Shown in pieces: positions 1 through 11,731 of a stretch of DNA of 64,000 nucleotides. The stretch is taken from the NCBI GenBank assembly GCA_947034895.1, contig OX344762.1, positions 39,660,760 to 39,724,759 on the forward strand, read 5' to 3'. The translations under genes were made by a program, and so were the position numbers. Each line of letters begins with the position of its first letter. Within the stretch, counting starts at the first letter, position 1. Source of the stretch: Rhytidiadelphus loreus (taxonomy: Eukaryota; Streptophyta; Bryopsida; Hypnales; Hylocomiaceae). The notes under the pieces were generated by a model. The model was not told the DNA's origin and made no database searches. It saw nothing but the letters and a program-made list of their open reading frames with translations.

Positions 1-241
1 ATTTTCCAAAATAACCTTTTATATATATATTCCTAGCTAGTGTTCTATACTTCTATATAATCTACCTCCAACAAACCTTCAACAAACTCTTCAACAACGC
101 CACCTTTCTGAATTCTGATGCATCAGAGTCATTATTATTTTCCTTCTAGAACATGGCTACAAGACTCAAAAGACTTCGCCAATTTTGATAGTTTATTAAT
201 GAGTCCACAAATTGGTGGGGAAATTTATCAGATTTAACATG

Positions 242-247
242 AGTCAA
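242..247 (-). promoter_or_regulatory. W-box core TTGACT
   Basis: The minus strand reads TTGACT, the TTGAC[C/T] core bound by WRKY domains. WRKY promoters often carry W-boxes used for auto- or cross-regulation. A six-base match is weak on its own; the case rests on there being three such cores upstream of a WRKY gene. Confidence 0.35.
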
Positions 248-317
248 CTGACCTTGTCACGCTGACGACCGCTCCCCTACGACCGTAACCATAACTGTAG
301 CGTCATTGGACGACATC

Positions 318-323
318 GGTCAA
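318..323 (-). promoter_or_regulatory. W-box core TTGACC
   Basis: The minus strand reads TTGACC, 71 bp from the previous W-box and in the same orientation. Paired W-boxes are common in WRKY-responsive promoters. The function is inferred. Confidence 0.35.
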
Positions 324-887
324 TCTGAGTCACTCGAACATGCATAGTCAGATTTTCTATTGTGTCAGAAAGGAAAACAAACTCCACAAATTCTTACTTA
401 AATGTCTCCCAACAAACAAATTGTCAAATGGCAGGTACAGTGCCAGCAGCGTTTTTTAGGGGGGGTTGCGAAATTTCGCTCTCTGCCAGAATTGAGCCTG
501 TCAGCTCCAGAATTGCGCCAGCGTTGTCGAGGCTTGTGGCAGGAACTACTGTACTGTTCCCAACCCCCCTCCCTTCCCTTTGCTGAGTGCCAGTGCGGCA
601 GTGCCTCGCCCCCCAGGTCATTCTTTGTCTAATTTAGTTCCCTCATATTCCGCCGAAGTTATATTTGTATAGTATTCCTTTTCGGCTGCCTGCGAGAGGC
701 CACACGGTCCTGCTGGACTCGCCCAACCATCATAATAAAGCGGGGACGAAACGGAACGCATAACCAGGCCTAGTGAAGCCGAGCAGCGACTTTCAAGTCC
801 CGGAGTCGCGGCAACAGAGATTCCTCGTGTACGCCATCGATTCACCGCCGAGACTCCTCCAGGACCCGGCACTGAAAAGTGTTACAA

Positions 888-905
888 GAGGAGGAGGAGG
901 AGGAG
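888..905 (+). repeat. GAG trinucleotide repeat
   Basis: A short (GAG)n run lies in the presumed leader or proximal promoter of the WRKY gene. It reads as a CTC/GAG-type microsatellite, which is common in plant 5' regions. Confidence 0.7.
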
Positions 906-942
906 CTACGAACTTATTAGCCTCCACAGGAAGTCTCTCCGG

Positions 943-948
943 AGTCAA
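943..948 (-). promoter_or_regulatory. W-box core TTGACT
   Basis: The minus strand reads TTGACT, about 650 bp upstream of the WRKY start codon. It is the W-box nearest the gene, though it could lie within the transcribed leader. Confidence 0.3.
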
Positions 949-1593
949 AGAGGAAACCACTTGTGAACGCTTCCTAATTGACAATGGACTCGATCTTGTA
1001 GAGTACTTGAGCGCGAGGTACCACTTTTAAGCTCATCAGATTCATGACCTGGAAGTTATCGTCCCTCGAGAGCTCGCTACCTTGGCCTGGCCTTGTGGAC
1101 CACCTGTGAAGTTTTATCTCCCTCTCTTCAGTCATCTCTGTCCTTCTCCCTGTGGAGTGTGGACGTGGACCCCGCTTACTGCAATCTTTACGGTGAAACA
1201 GCGGTCGATGCAAGTTCAGAAGGTCGCAATTTTGAGCCTCACAGATGATTATGACGTTTAGGCAGACGGCTACTTTCTGCTTTTGTCTGTAATTGTATTG
1301 GGGAAGGACGGTACTACAATCAATCATTCAGCGAATTTGGCGTGGTCTTGAAAACTTGCGTGGGGGATCGATCTTCGTGCACTAACTGAATGTGCAGGAT
1401 GTGGAGCCGTAGTCCGTAGAGGTGGGGAATTTATCCACTTGGTTCTGTAGAGAAGAAGCAGCGGTAGGTAATCAAGAACTGATTCACAAGAGAATTTCAT
1501 GCTTGTGATTTTTATCTCCAAGCGTCGACGCTAGTGAGAAGAGTTCTAATTTGTAGTCTCGCTGGAACGGCCTGCGTTCTGTAGGAGGTTGGG

Positions 1594-4456
1594 ATGGGTA
1601 CACCAAATAGCGAAAGCGGCGACAAGGAGCCTGGGGTTAGCAGCAGCAGGTTCAGTGACATGATCTTGGCCGCGGCCTCGGCGAAGAAATCCGGGGGCAG
1701 CGGGAGTGGGAGAGTAGACAGGGTGAGCAAGATAGACTTGTCCGTGAAGCTGGACGAAGACAGCGTCGACGACGAGGATGAGGAAATGGAAAGCAGTGAG
1801 GGACCGGAGGAAGACGTCCCTAGAAGTGTCAAGGATGAGGAGGACGCTGGTAGTCCCCAACCGCACAAGTTGCAGCAGGTTCATGAGAATGGGTTTACGG
1901 AGAGGGGGACACAGTTGCTAATTCAAAGCCAGAGCGGGGTGCACCGGAGCACTACTGCCAGTGAGCGCTCCACCGTGGAAGACGAGTCTCCTCCGTCTTC
2001 ACCGGCCGGACTCTCCGCTTCTGACGCCAATGAGCTCAAGAACGAGGTTAGTAAACTCATCTCCCCTGGGCTTACTGATCCCAGAAACCTGGGATTTTCT
2101 TCGTGAGGGGAGGTAGTTATTTATTATTCATCTCATGGTATCTAGGTAGTGGACGCTTTCTGAGTGATCGCCAGTTTTGGAATGTACCAGATGCTAGCAG
2201 CGCGCATGGAGATTTCGCGTCTGTGTGAAGAGAATGACCGGTTTCGCGCCATGTTAACCCACCTCACGACGGAGTACCACAATCTCCAGATGCACGTGGT
2301 GGCTTCGATGCAACGCCACAGCGAATCTCTAAACCATCCAGTTCAAAGTCCCATGACACCACAGGTACCAACTTTTTCCAGTCTTCAGTCGGGTCCTTTC
2401 TCGTTCGACTTTTAATGTCTAATTATGACGCTTTGGTTTCTGGCCGGCTCATTTGATTAAGATTCATGACCGTCGAACCCATTTTTCCGTCTTGCTCAGA
2501 CTTGTGCTCCAACACCAAAGACCCATCATGGATTACCAGTACTACCATCGCAAGGAGAAACGATGCTGCGAGCAAGTCCACCGAGGTCTCCAGCACCGGA
2601 ACCGACTCCAAAGCAGAAGAGAGCTAGAGCTCACATTCCTGCAGTCTCTCCTGAAAGATCACCGTCACCGTCACCGTCACCGGCCGGACAACGACCACCA
2701 GTCAGTTCTCCGACATCAACGGAAGCAGATGAGAATGAATCATGGCAAGGTAGTAATAAAGCGCTGAAGGTGGCTCGCAACAATACCGGTCCCGGTGGAG
2801 TGCCCATCACCCACGTTGAGGCGGACCATAACGTCAGGAAAGCTAGAGTGTCTGTTCGTGCTCGCTCCGACGCTCCAACTGTAAGTTCGCTTTCCTGTCA
2901 CTTAATGAACCTTGCTGGTTATATTCGTGATTAAGAGCCCCAAAGTTTAAGTGCACAGAGCTTTGGAAACTTGGACTGGTACAAATCTGATAATCCAGTT
3001 CAGCTCGAAATTCTGAAAAATCTTCCATGTTTACGAGTATGAAGTTTAGTGGTATGATCTTACGGTTCTTGGCTTCAATGTGTCTGCATGATCTAATCCT
3101 GTGAGGTTACCTTGTTGTTTTCTTCAGATGAATGACGGATGTCAATGGAGGAAATATGGTCAGAAAATGGCGAAGGGGAATCCCTGCCCGAGAGCGTACT
3201 ACCGTTGCACTGTTGCTCCTGGTTGTCCAGTTCGCAAACAGGTACGTACGAGCGTCATCTCCCTCTTCTCTTCTGTGAATGGTCATGTGCATTCAGGGAG
3301 CGAAAACTGAGTCATTGAAATGCTCAGAGGTCAGACAGTTCTCTGCAAATTAGGACTGGTAAATGTAGAGTGAAGGTTTCAATGGGGCGACTGAAACTCC
3401 GCCAATTTCTTTGAAATCCATCAGTTTAGATTGTGGTGCCGAACGAGAGTCAACTGAGAGTCGATCGACCTGATCTTCAACGAATTGATTCAGAATAATT
3501 TCGAGCTTTATTGACATAATTTCCTTTATCAAGATGATTATATTGATCAACCTTTTCTTAATCATCTGCAGGTGCAAAGATGCGCGGACGACATTTCCAT
3601 CCTTATCACGACCTACGAAGGCACGCATAACCACCCTCTTGCGCCAGCCGCCGCCGCGATGGCGTCAACGACCTCCGCCGCGGCCAGCATGCTGGTTGCG
3701 GGCTCCACATCCAGTTTCGAAATGAACCAGACTACAGTACCTGCTCCTCCCCAATTCCTCCACCTCGGAAATCACGGCCACAACGGCGCCGCTGTGCCGA
3801 CGATCTCCGCGTCCGCACCATTCCCCACCATCACCCTGGACCTCACCAATAACCCCAGCCAGCTCCGACCGGACTCGAGCGCCACCCCGTCCAACTTCCA
3901 GTACATGGCGGGATCCACCAGTTCCGGCGTCACCATTGCTCAGATGGCTGCACCTCCACAACCCACGACACGTTCCAGTCCCATCCATCACCAGCAGCAG
4001 CATCGTTCGCCAGCTGAGCTTCACCACCAGCAGCAACAGCAACGAGCAGGGCCTGCTCCTCCCAGCCCCTTCGATCGGGTTCCAGCGGCCGTGTCGTTGC
4101 AGGAGTCTGTGACGGCGGCCACGGCGGCGATCACGTCGGACCCCAGTTTCACTGCCGCTCTGGCTGCGGCCATCACATCCATCATCTCCCAAAACCAGAG
4201 GGTGGTGTCGAACCCAGGGAGCCATCTACTGACGGGGGCGTCGACGTCTTCCGCCTTTACGACCGTGCCGGGATCGATGGCTCCGTCGCCGCGGACGCAG
4301 GTACCCGAGCTTTCGAGTATATTGACGTCGGCGTTGATGCAGTCCATGCATGAAAAAGCGGATCAACTACCTGCTACTGCTGGGGTTAAGTGCGTGAAGC
4401 CGTCGGCGTCGCATGGATCGTTGGTGGTACCGGATCGAGTACACCAACAGTCGTAG
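1594..4456 (+). CDS. Group IIb WRKY transcription factor, five exons, 668 aa
   Basis: This is a nuclear DNA-binding regulator that should bind W-boxes (TTGAC[C/T]). Exons: 1594-2046, 2191-2364, 2500-2880, 3128-3241, 3572-4456; all junctions are GT-AG and phase 0, giving 2007 nt. The N-terminus is acidic and Ser-rich. Residues about 144-190 form the predicted coiled coil that pairs group IIa/b proteins. The [10 protein letters not shown] motif precedes the single WRKY domain, with WRKYGQK at 343-349. Its zinc finger is C363-X5-C369-X23-H393-X-H395. The intron falls between VRKQ and VQR, the position characteristic of groups IIa and IIb. After the domain come the NHPL and [12 protein letters not shown] stretches usual in IIb (WRKY6/31/42-like), then a Gln/His-rich segment at about 512-532. 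The start is the first ATG of the open frame. The start of exon 3 is the least certain junction: 2500 was chosen for its pyrimidine-rich CAG acceptor, while 2614 and 2617 would also keep frame. Confidence 0.93.
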
Positions 4457-7400
4457 GATTCACTGATTTTTTCTTGTGTACATTTGGTTTTATCGTCATA
4501 TTTGTTGAAAAGGTGTGTTTCAGAACGCCAACATTGTGAGATTCAAGTGCGTAATGAGCTCTTAAATCTCGGCTCGGGTATTTGATATACCAGTGCGCGA
4601 CTGAAACTGGTGCTAGTTCACTGTAATCTGCAAATGTGAGTGTTTTTCTAGTTTTTTTTATGACAAACTGAGATTTTTTCTGTAGACATTAGGTAGTTGT
4701 TTGGTTTAGGTTTATACTCAACTTACACGGCCAGCCCATTACGTACAGAATAGCTCAGTCAGCGGCTGGACTTGGATCGACCAAGCTTGTACTGAATATG
4801 AAACGGGCCTGAAACGTATCATGAATCATGATTCTTTGGAATGTCTGGTGGCAATTGAATTGGAATCTAAGAGCTTTCCCAGATTTCGCAATGACTTTTT
4901 GGTGAGTGTATCACACTGCCATTCAATGAAGTAGCTTTTGCTAGTACGGTGTGATAAAGCCCTTCGTCCATTCCAGGTGTACGTGGTACAGTACAATATG
5001 TTATCGCTGGGTATTGAGTTCCTGAACGCAACTGATGAGAGTTTAGTATTATTACTCATGACGTACTGCTGTCCTAAGGTTGACGATGCCGTGTAATTGG
5101 TTGGAACTGAAACGGACAAGCCCATGTCGCATCAGTTATGGAGAGTGAGGCCAATGTCAAGCTGGGATCCCGTCATCCCGGTATTTGAAGCGTTGCTGTA
5201 CTGTACTGGTCCAGTATCGGATACAGTCGTGTATGGTGTACATTTGTCAAAAAAGGAGCGCCGCGGATTGTCTGATTTGCCGGTGCATCGTGTTTGTAGA
5301 TAATGACAATACTGGTTGTTTTGTCGCTTTCAACGGATTTTCGCGTGTCCACTTGATGTTTACTGACTTGAATATTGACTAATTTTATGAAGTGCCAATT
5401 CCACAGAAAAAAGGACGTCGTGGTGGGTGGGTCCAAGTGCGGAGCCTGAAAGTCCTGGAAAGGGTCGCTTTTTCCGGTGTAGGACTACGACTGCACAGTT
5501 AGCGTCGCTTTTAGTGGACTTGCGAAGAAGAGGATCTGAGGGAAAATGCCTAATCAGCAAGTGTTAGCTTCAGCAGTTCAGCTTCTATTGATATTCATTG
5601 GGAATCGTTATTGGGATCCGAATAAAACGTATTCAAGTTACCGTTCCTCACAGTCCCCACAGTCACTGGAGAATCAGGACAGGCGGGGCGACTTGAGAAA
5701 CACTTCGGACCATTCTGCTTCACCCAGAGGCCAACAACTTCAGAGATCACAAAGTGGAAGGCATAAAGACAGGGTCCCCTGCTTTGGGATGTTTTCTCTT
5801 TCCCCTTCATAACTGAAGAGTGAAGACTTGGCTGTACGTACTGTACATTCTCTTTTTCCTTGCAAATGAACGTGTTCAATTCGTGAAAAAGAACAGGGTC
5901 ACCGATTGTGAGTACAAGCGTGTTTCGAAACATATACATAAACAAGCAAGCAAGCCGCCACCAAGACAAGCAGTTACACGACCTTACAATTGGCTATGTC
6001 CTGGTAGCATTGGCACACATTTCGAGTACCTACTCAAGCTTCTTCACATGCAACCTTTGCTTCTTCATTGCAGTCCAAAGCCAATAAAATGCATGATCTT
6101 TGTACATTTATTTCATTTAATCTTTTTGTACAATCAAACCTCTATACTCTTTAATTGATTGAAATCATTTTAAAACTTGATGGAGCCCAACATGCTACTA
6201 TTAATTTTTATCACATGTCTCAATTTCCATTTGATATTGTAACTTTTTGACTTTCACGTCACTATTCCATTACCCCATGATTACAATTGTTATAAATACA
6301 GGAAGTACGTCATTGAATGATGGACCACAACATAGTAGTGTTTCCGACACATGCCCCATTTTCATTTGGCTTCTTAACTTTTTGAACTTTCAAACCATTG
6401 CGCAATATTGTAAGATGATGAAAAGTATACATGTCCGCATCGCAGGAAGCATTCAACTGTATTCGGATGAGATGGTCAGAATTTCGAGCTTTCTGTTAGC
6501 ATCCCACTGTCTAGACTGGGGGCAGTGTTTAGCAAGTCGGATCCTCAGAATAGAAACACGATTTCTCCAAATAATAATTAAAAGTCAACTTCGTAGGGAA
6601 TCGTAGCTGACGAAACTCTCAAAGATATTCCAGTCTGACTCGGCATCTCCATCGTCACCACGGTACAGAACGCATAGTTAACCATTGCTGAACTTTTCAT
6701 ATGGGCAATTTTCGTAATTGAGATTTGAGAATCTCTCGGCGGCCCAACACTTTTGTTGTTTTTTAACCCGAAATGATGATCTTGACCCATTTTTTAACTC
6801 AAAAGTCTACAATGAGACTTCATTTTGGCTTAATAGTCTACATGTGGACTATACATCTCATATTTTCATCATTTGTCTTCAAATTCATATTTTCATTTTT
6901 ATTTTCAACTTTTTTGAGCTGTACGTCTTCCATTTTTTTTTTAATCAAATGCCATCAAATGCAATGTTAATCTAGGACTGTGAATTTGTCCACAATTCGT
7001 AAAATACTCCGTTTCACATACAATTAGTCTTCGTACCCTCTCAAAGTGGCCGGGAAACGAGGTGCCAGTTAGGCAGTTAACTTACACTTGAATCTAGAGC
7101 CTCGCTATTGGTGGAACGTCGTATTGTCCAGTCATGCGGTACATATCTTAAACTCAGGGATTGTCCTTCCTTTTTCAGGTTGTGCAAGCAATCCCGCCAC
7201 TTGGTATGTTCTCTCTTTCGTCAACTCACACGCACCCTGAATTACAGGAAAATGAACAGAATCATCCACGTTGGAAGGTTAATCCAAAATGGTAGAATTT
7301 TCATTCAGATTTTGGCGATCTAATTTTTGTCATGCCATCCTTTTGTCATCTCATCCTTTTCCAATCGATCTTTTGTGTTGAGGTTGTGAGGTACTCAGGT

Positions 7401-8040
7401 ACTTTACTACTGTAAGCTTACTACAGTACTGTAGTTGTTGAGGTTGCCCATATCAGGTAAGATTCTTGTGTAAATTCGCCGCAGAAGAATCGAATTCGAT
7501 GAGCTCTGATCGATCTCTACTTAAGTTAATCGTATTCTGGATTCCGGGAAGCAGCGGATAATAAGTAGCAGGTAGAATCAGCATTAATTTAACGTCCGTG
7601 ACTCCGTGAGTGGGCCTCGTGACAGCCATTGGTGTACTGTATAGTCACTACAGGAGTGTACTAGTGTCGCAAAACCGGCGTCAAAATATTCCCTTGACCG
7701 TTCCAGGTTGAATCCAGCCATTTCCTGTCAATCAACCTGGAACCTTCGGTGTCAATGGAGAGGGCTTGCTGAGCTCCTTCTTCACGTCGTTCTCGCTACT
7801 GTACAGTTCTTGTGAAATCTGACCTGTAAAAGAGAATATCAGACTTGGGCTTTATCACAAAAAGTAGAGCGGAAACCACGGCAAGGCCATTAAGGCTGTG
7901 CAGTGCAGGAATTTGAAGGACGGGTCTCCCTTTCACACGAGTTCACGTTTTTTTTAAGCCCTTGAGTTCGTGTTGAAGGGTTGTCAAATTAAGGTAGGAG
8001 GTCCTAAAATGGAGCGGGTTCTAAAATCGATAAGGCTCTA
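4457..8040. other. Spacer downstream of WRKY; no gene seen
   Basis: The first few hundred bases should hold the WRKY 3' UTR, though no single polyadenylation site stands out. The rest has moderate GC and only short, unrelated frames (such as 5546-5812 and 5595-5969) with no recognisable motif, splice pattern or codon preference. No clear transposon ends are visible here. Confidence 0.6.
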
Positions 8041-8290
8041 GAGTCTAGAGGTACATTTTACACTTTCCAATGTACAAGTGGTGTGCATTTGAGGAGGTGG
8101 TCGGTTTTAGAGCCCACAAAAATGCACTTTTCTGCAACTTCAAAAATTCATAACTAATTCTATAAAGCTTCAAAAAATATGAAACAACTTGGGTTAGATG
8201 CCAATTTTTCTTGCCTTTCAAGGAAAATTTACTGAAAAATATTTTCAGAAGTTCTACCTCTCCAAAAGTCAACTTCAGCTCTTAGATGAG
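8041..8290 (+). repeat. Dispersed repeat, copy 1 of 3
   Basis: This segment includes ATTCATAACTAATTCT followed by AATATGAAACAACTTGGGTT and a TGTACAAGTGGTGTGCATTT block. The same ordered blocks recur at 42216-42350 in the same orientation and at 49365-49600 partly inverted. It has no coding capacity, and is probably part of an old non-autonomous element. Confidence 0.6.
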
Positions 8291-11200
8291 TGGTTTATGG
8301 ACTTCCTACAATCCTACCTTAATAGCCCTTCATTGGATTGTAGCCTTTCGTTGAACACAACGATGGATTGTCAAAATTCAAGTAAAAAAAGACATAACAA
8401 AATTTAATTGAATTCAATGAAAGTTATCAAACAATAATAAAAGTATACTTCAAGCTTTGAAGGTCACATCTAATTCAATTACACTAAATTATCCTAGCTG
8501 AACATGTGGCACTAATTTACCAATTTACACTATTTTATGTCAATGTGAGATTTTGAGTTAATAGTACAATACTATATTAAATATCGGTTTTTCTTCCCTA
8601 TCACAGTAATTTTATGAGTGTCACTAATTTCCACACCTTTTGCCTTCACTAATAGGACAAATAAGTATATTCTATAATAATACGGTATTTCATCTCACCC
8701 CAATATTATGGTATCAATGATTCTTGACTAGTTCATGGCTTCAATTTCCTTTCCACACAAATACATCTTCATTCCAAGTGATTCCAAAGTTCATTGTACT
8801 TCGTTGTTCACTTTTCACAAAATTTTGTTTTGAAAAGCCATGTTCATGGTCAGTCTATGCTAGGTGGAATGTGGTGGCTAGCTACCTAGCTGTTCTAACT
8901 AATTGCCCCTATAGGTGGAGTTCTATGTACAAAAATTAACCAAACTTCTTACAAAAAACAATCTAGAATTTGGAAGTGAAAGTGTGCATAATTTGCAAGA
9001 GGAAAATCGAAATTGTTTTATAGAAAAATTATAGGGAGAGACACATGAAAAGTGGGGGAAGCAACTTTTGACTTCCAAAAAATAAATTTTAACATTCGAC
9101 TTGAACCTTTTGGTTGTTTCTAGTTTGGAAGCAAGACAAAGTTACTCCTAAAATGTAGTTTCTCTCAACTCACATAGAAGGATAAACATCATGGAAGTTG
9201 ACAAAAGAAATTCCAATTGTAGAAAACTCAAAAATTGTTTTATAATTCTAACTTTGTATAGAAGTCTATCACTCTATCCTCAAGCTTGATATCAGCCTCA
9301 AGTGCCCAATAGCCAATTCTCAATACCTACACTAACTAGTACCACCCTTCTTAGTACTCTTCGAAATATATGTCCTTCATTTTCAAGTTTTAATTTTAGC
9401 TCGCCCTTCTTGATGAAAGGTTGAAATTTTGTTCACCTAAGTTCTTCTGAAGGGCTCCAATTTTTTCTCCCTTCTTCTTGTAGAGCCTTTCAGTTGCAAG
9501 GTGAAGGGCACTGCATTACTGCAACCTTCACAATCCGGCACTGATGCAGTGGCAGCATTTTACTGGTCTCCTTAAGAAAGAGTGACTAACACAGGGAGAT
9601 TATCCTCGTTTCCCTTTCGAAAATATCAGAAGTTTCCCACATTACTTTGCTCTACGATCGGCCGAAGTTCGGAACGTGGATCAGGGATATGAGGCTTCAG
9701 GGAAAAATTAGTGTCACAAATTTTACTTGTTGGCAAACTGCAAACTGGATCCGGAACCGGCACCAGAGATGATCTCTCACCTTCTCTGCCTTACAGAAAA
9801 CTGCAAGAAAACGGGTGTTGATGCTCTTACACAAAACTGCAAGAAAAGATCGCGAAGGTGAGGAATTGGATTCCTCGTTCAGGCCTGCTGTACGTCAAGT
9901 TTCAACGTGAAACGTGACATGACAACAAAGAAGCAATTGAAGTGATCTTTTCCAGGTCAAAAGAAAACGAATAGACTTTTTTCATTAATTCCAGATTGAA
10001 AGATCAGAATTCATCCTTCAATTAAAGTGCTTCTCCTAAAGTGCAGAGAAAAAAAAAAAAAAGGTTCAAGAATCAGTCTTGCATGCATGATCCGAGACAA
10101 GCTAGCCTGGGCAAGTTTACTCAGTAGTGGTGTCTGAGAGTGGGTCTAATTTCCATCCAGGAAGGAACAGACTACTCACTGAAACTGAATAGAAACTGCA
10201 TGAATAGCCTTGGTCCCAAGGCCACGGTGAATCTAAGAGTTTATTCGAGGTAGTTGTACAAAGTACGCCACCCGGACGTGCGTAACGTGTGCTACCCGTG
10301 CTACCCATGCCGGCAATATATATTCTTCTTCTTCTTTCACGCACAATTGCTTGGAAGTCCATGAATTGGCCGGTCAGAGGAAAAACATAGTGCCATGTGG
10401 ACTCGACCCACATCAAATGCTGTTGCCTGCCTCCGTCTGCTACTGTACTGTGTGCGGCTTTTTTTTTCCCTATTCCGCAGTTTTAATTTTCCAAGGAACT
10501 CCATTGTCTGGCACCCGATTAACCACAGACAATGTCACAATGCACGTATCCAACTTTTCAAGACAAGGACTTCAATTCGTAGTGTGATATAAGTATCTTG
10601 CACGCGGCTCAGACACACCTTCACCTCTTGTAACCATTTTAAAATTTTAATACGGTTTCGATTCTGCAGGAATCCAAGTCTGAATTTATTGCGCATGTGG
10701 GTTGCATGCCTTTAGTGGCTCTGAGCCACGAGCTTGATCGAACGTGTTGCTGTTTCCCGTACTCTCTCTCGTCTTGGTGGCCTAAACACTGGGCCCGAAG
10801 ATTCCACATCCAACAGCTAGCTAGCACGCGTTACGACAAGGGGATTGCGCTCGCTAGCAGCTGTGGGCGGTGGTTAAATTTTTAAATTTCCATTGCAAGC
10901 TTGGATTAATTCAAAGACTTTCCGTTGATTAGAGTCACGTACAATAAAGTTAAGTAGTGTAAGCTAGCTAGATAGACGACGATTGTTGTTGTAAGTTGTC
11001 GACCAGGCAGGCAGTTCAATTGTTTTGTTTTGAATGATCGATCGACAATGGCCGGTGTACGTCGTGAAATCAACCTTTGAGCTAGATCGATTGTTTAGAA
11101 GGAAGAAAAAAAAATGGTAGGAAAAGTGGGAGGTGGAGACGCGACCTGTACCAAAAGAATTCCAAGTAGTACTTTTGCCGCACGGTCGGAGGTACTAACT

Positions 11201-11595
11201 CTCTTTATACTCAGGTCTTGAACTGACGTGGGGTTTTTGATTTCTTTTCCTTGGAAGTTGAAACCTCGGTCCCAACTTTACTCCACTTTAAGGCTGAAAC
11301 AGACTATGAGTGTGACTCATCACAACACAATAATGCTTTCCTAGAGCTACACAGAATACTCTACGCAGAGCCTAGGGTCAGATTCGTTAAAATAATGATG
11401 ATAATAATAATTTAATTTAAAATTAAATATGACATCTAATGAAATTTTCAGAAATTATGTCATGGCATAATTGAATAGTATAGAAAAATTATCTTGATCT
11501 CTATTTCCCTTTATCAATGGAAATTGTCCATGTGTTTCAAAAAAAAAAAAAAAATCTTGGTCCTTAAAAAAATCACAAAGCTAAAAACGTGAGTA
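8291..11595. other. Gene-free spacer
   Basis: This is AT-rich to about 9400 and moderately GC-rich from about 9400 to 11350. Short frames at 10117-10416, 10351-10587 and 10639-10885 overlap one another on both strands and show no family motif. A CACTAATTTACCAAT block near 8509 recurs near 23079. No RNA gene or intact element was recognised. Confidence 0.5.
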
Positions 11596-11731
11596 CACTA
11601 CAACTCTACAAGAAAACAAGGGTATAAATGACTGTCCACAATGATTGTAGTACTATAGTAATCATTTCTTGTTCAAAACTGTCATTTTGTAGTTGTGGAC
11701 ATGTCATTTATACTCTTGTTTTTTTATAGTG
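11596..11731. mobile_element. CACTA-type MITE, 136 bp, with GTA target duplication
   Basis: The element starts CACTA and ends TAGTG, and is flanked by identical GTA triplets at 593-595 and 732-734 (last three digits). A 3-bp duplication is the signature of the CACTA (En/Spm) superfamily. The arms are complementary: GGGTATAAATGACTGTCCAC on the left matches the inverse of GTGGACATGTCATTTATAC on the right. It is far too short to encode a transposase. The related copy at 47194-47364 shares the GTATAAATGACT and GTCCACAATGA blocks. Confidence 0.8.

Larger units (their letters stand above)
1..1593 (+). promoter_or_regulatory. Promoter and 5' leader region of the WRKY gene
   Basis: This stretch lies directly upstream of the WRKY start codon and shows no convincing coding frame. 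It is less AT-rich than the distal spacers, particularly from about 600 on, as expected of promoter plus transcribed leader. Three W-box cores lie in it on the minus strand. Several short upstream ATG frames exist (for example 773-1030), so if transcription begins far upstream the leader would carry upstream ORFs. No TATA box could be tied to a start site; the only TATA-like run, near 20-31, is about 1.5 kb from the ATG. Confidence 0.45.

Noticed and set aside
3665..4225. 186-codon minus-strand frame opposite WRKY exon 5
   Set aside because: It is an antisense shadow of the GC-rich, Ala/Ser/Gln-coding last exon of the WRKY gene.
5546..5969. Overlapping frames of 88 and 124 codons on opposite strands
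   Set aside because: They contradict each other, have no recognisable domain and no splice context, and lie in spacer of moderate GC where long frames arise by chance.
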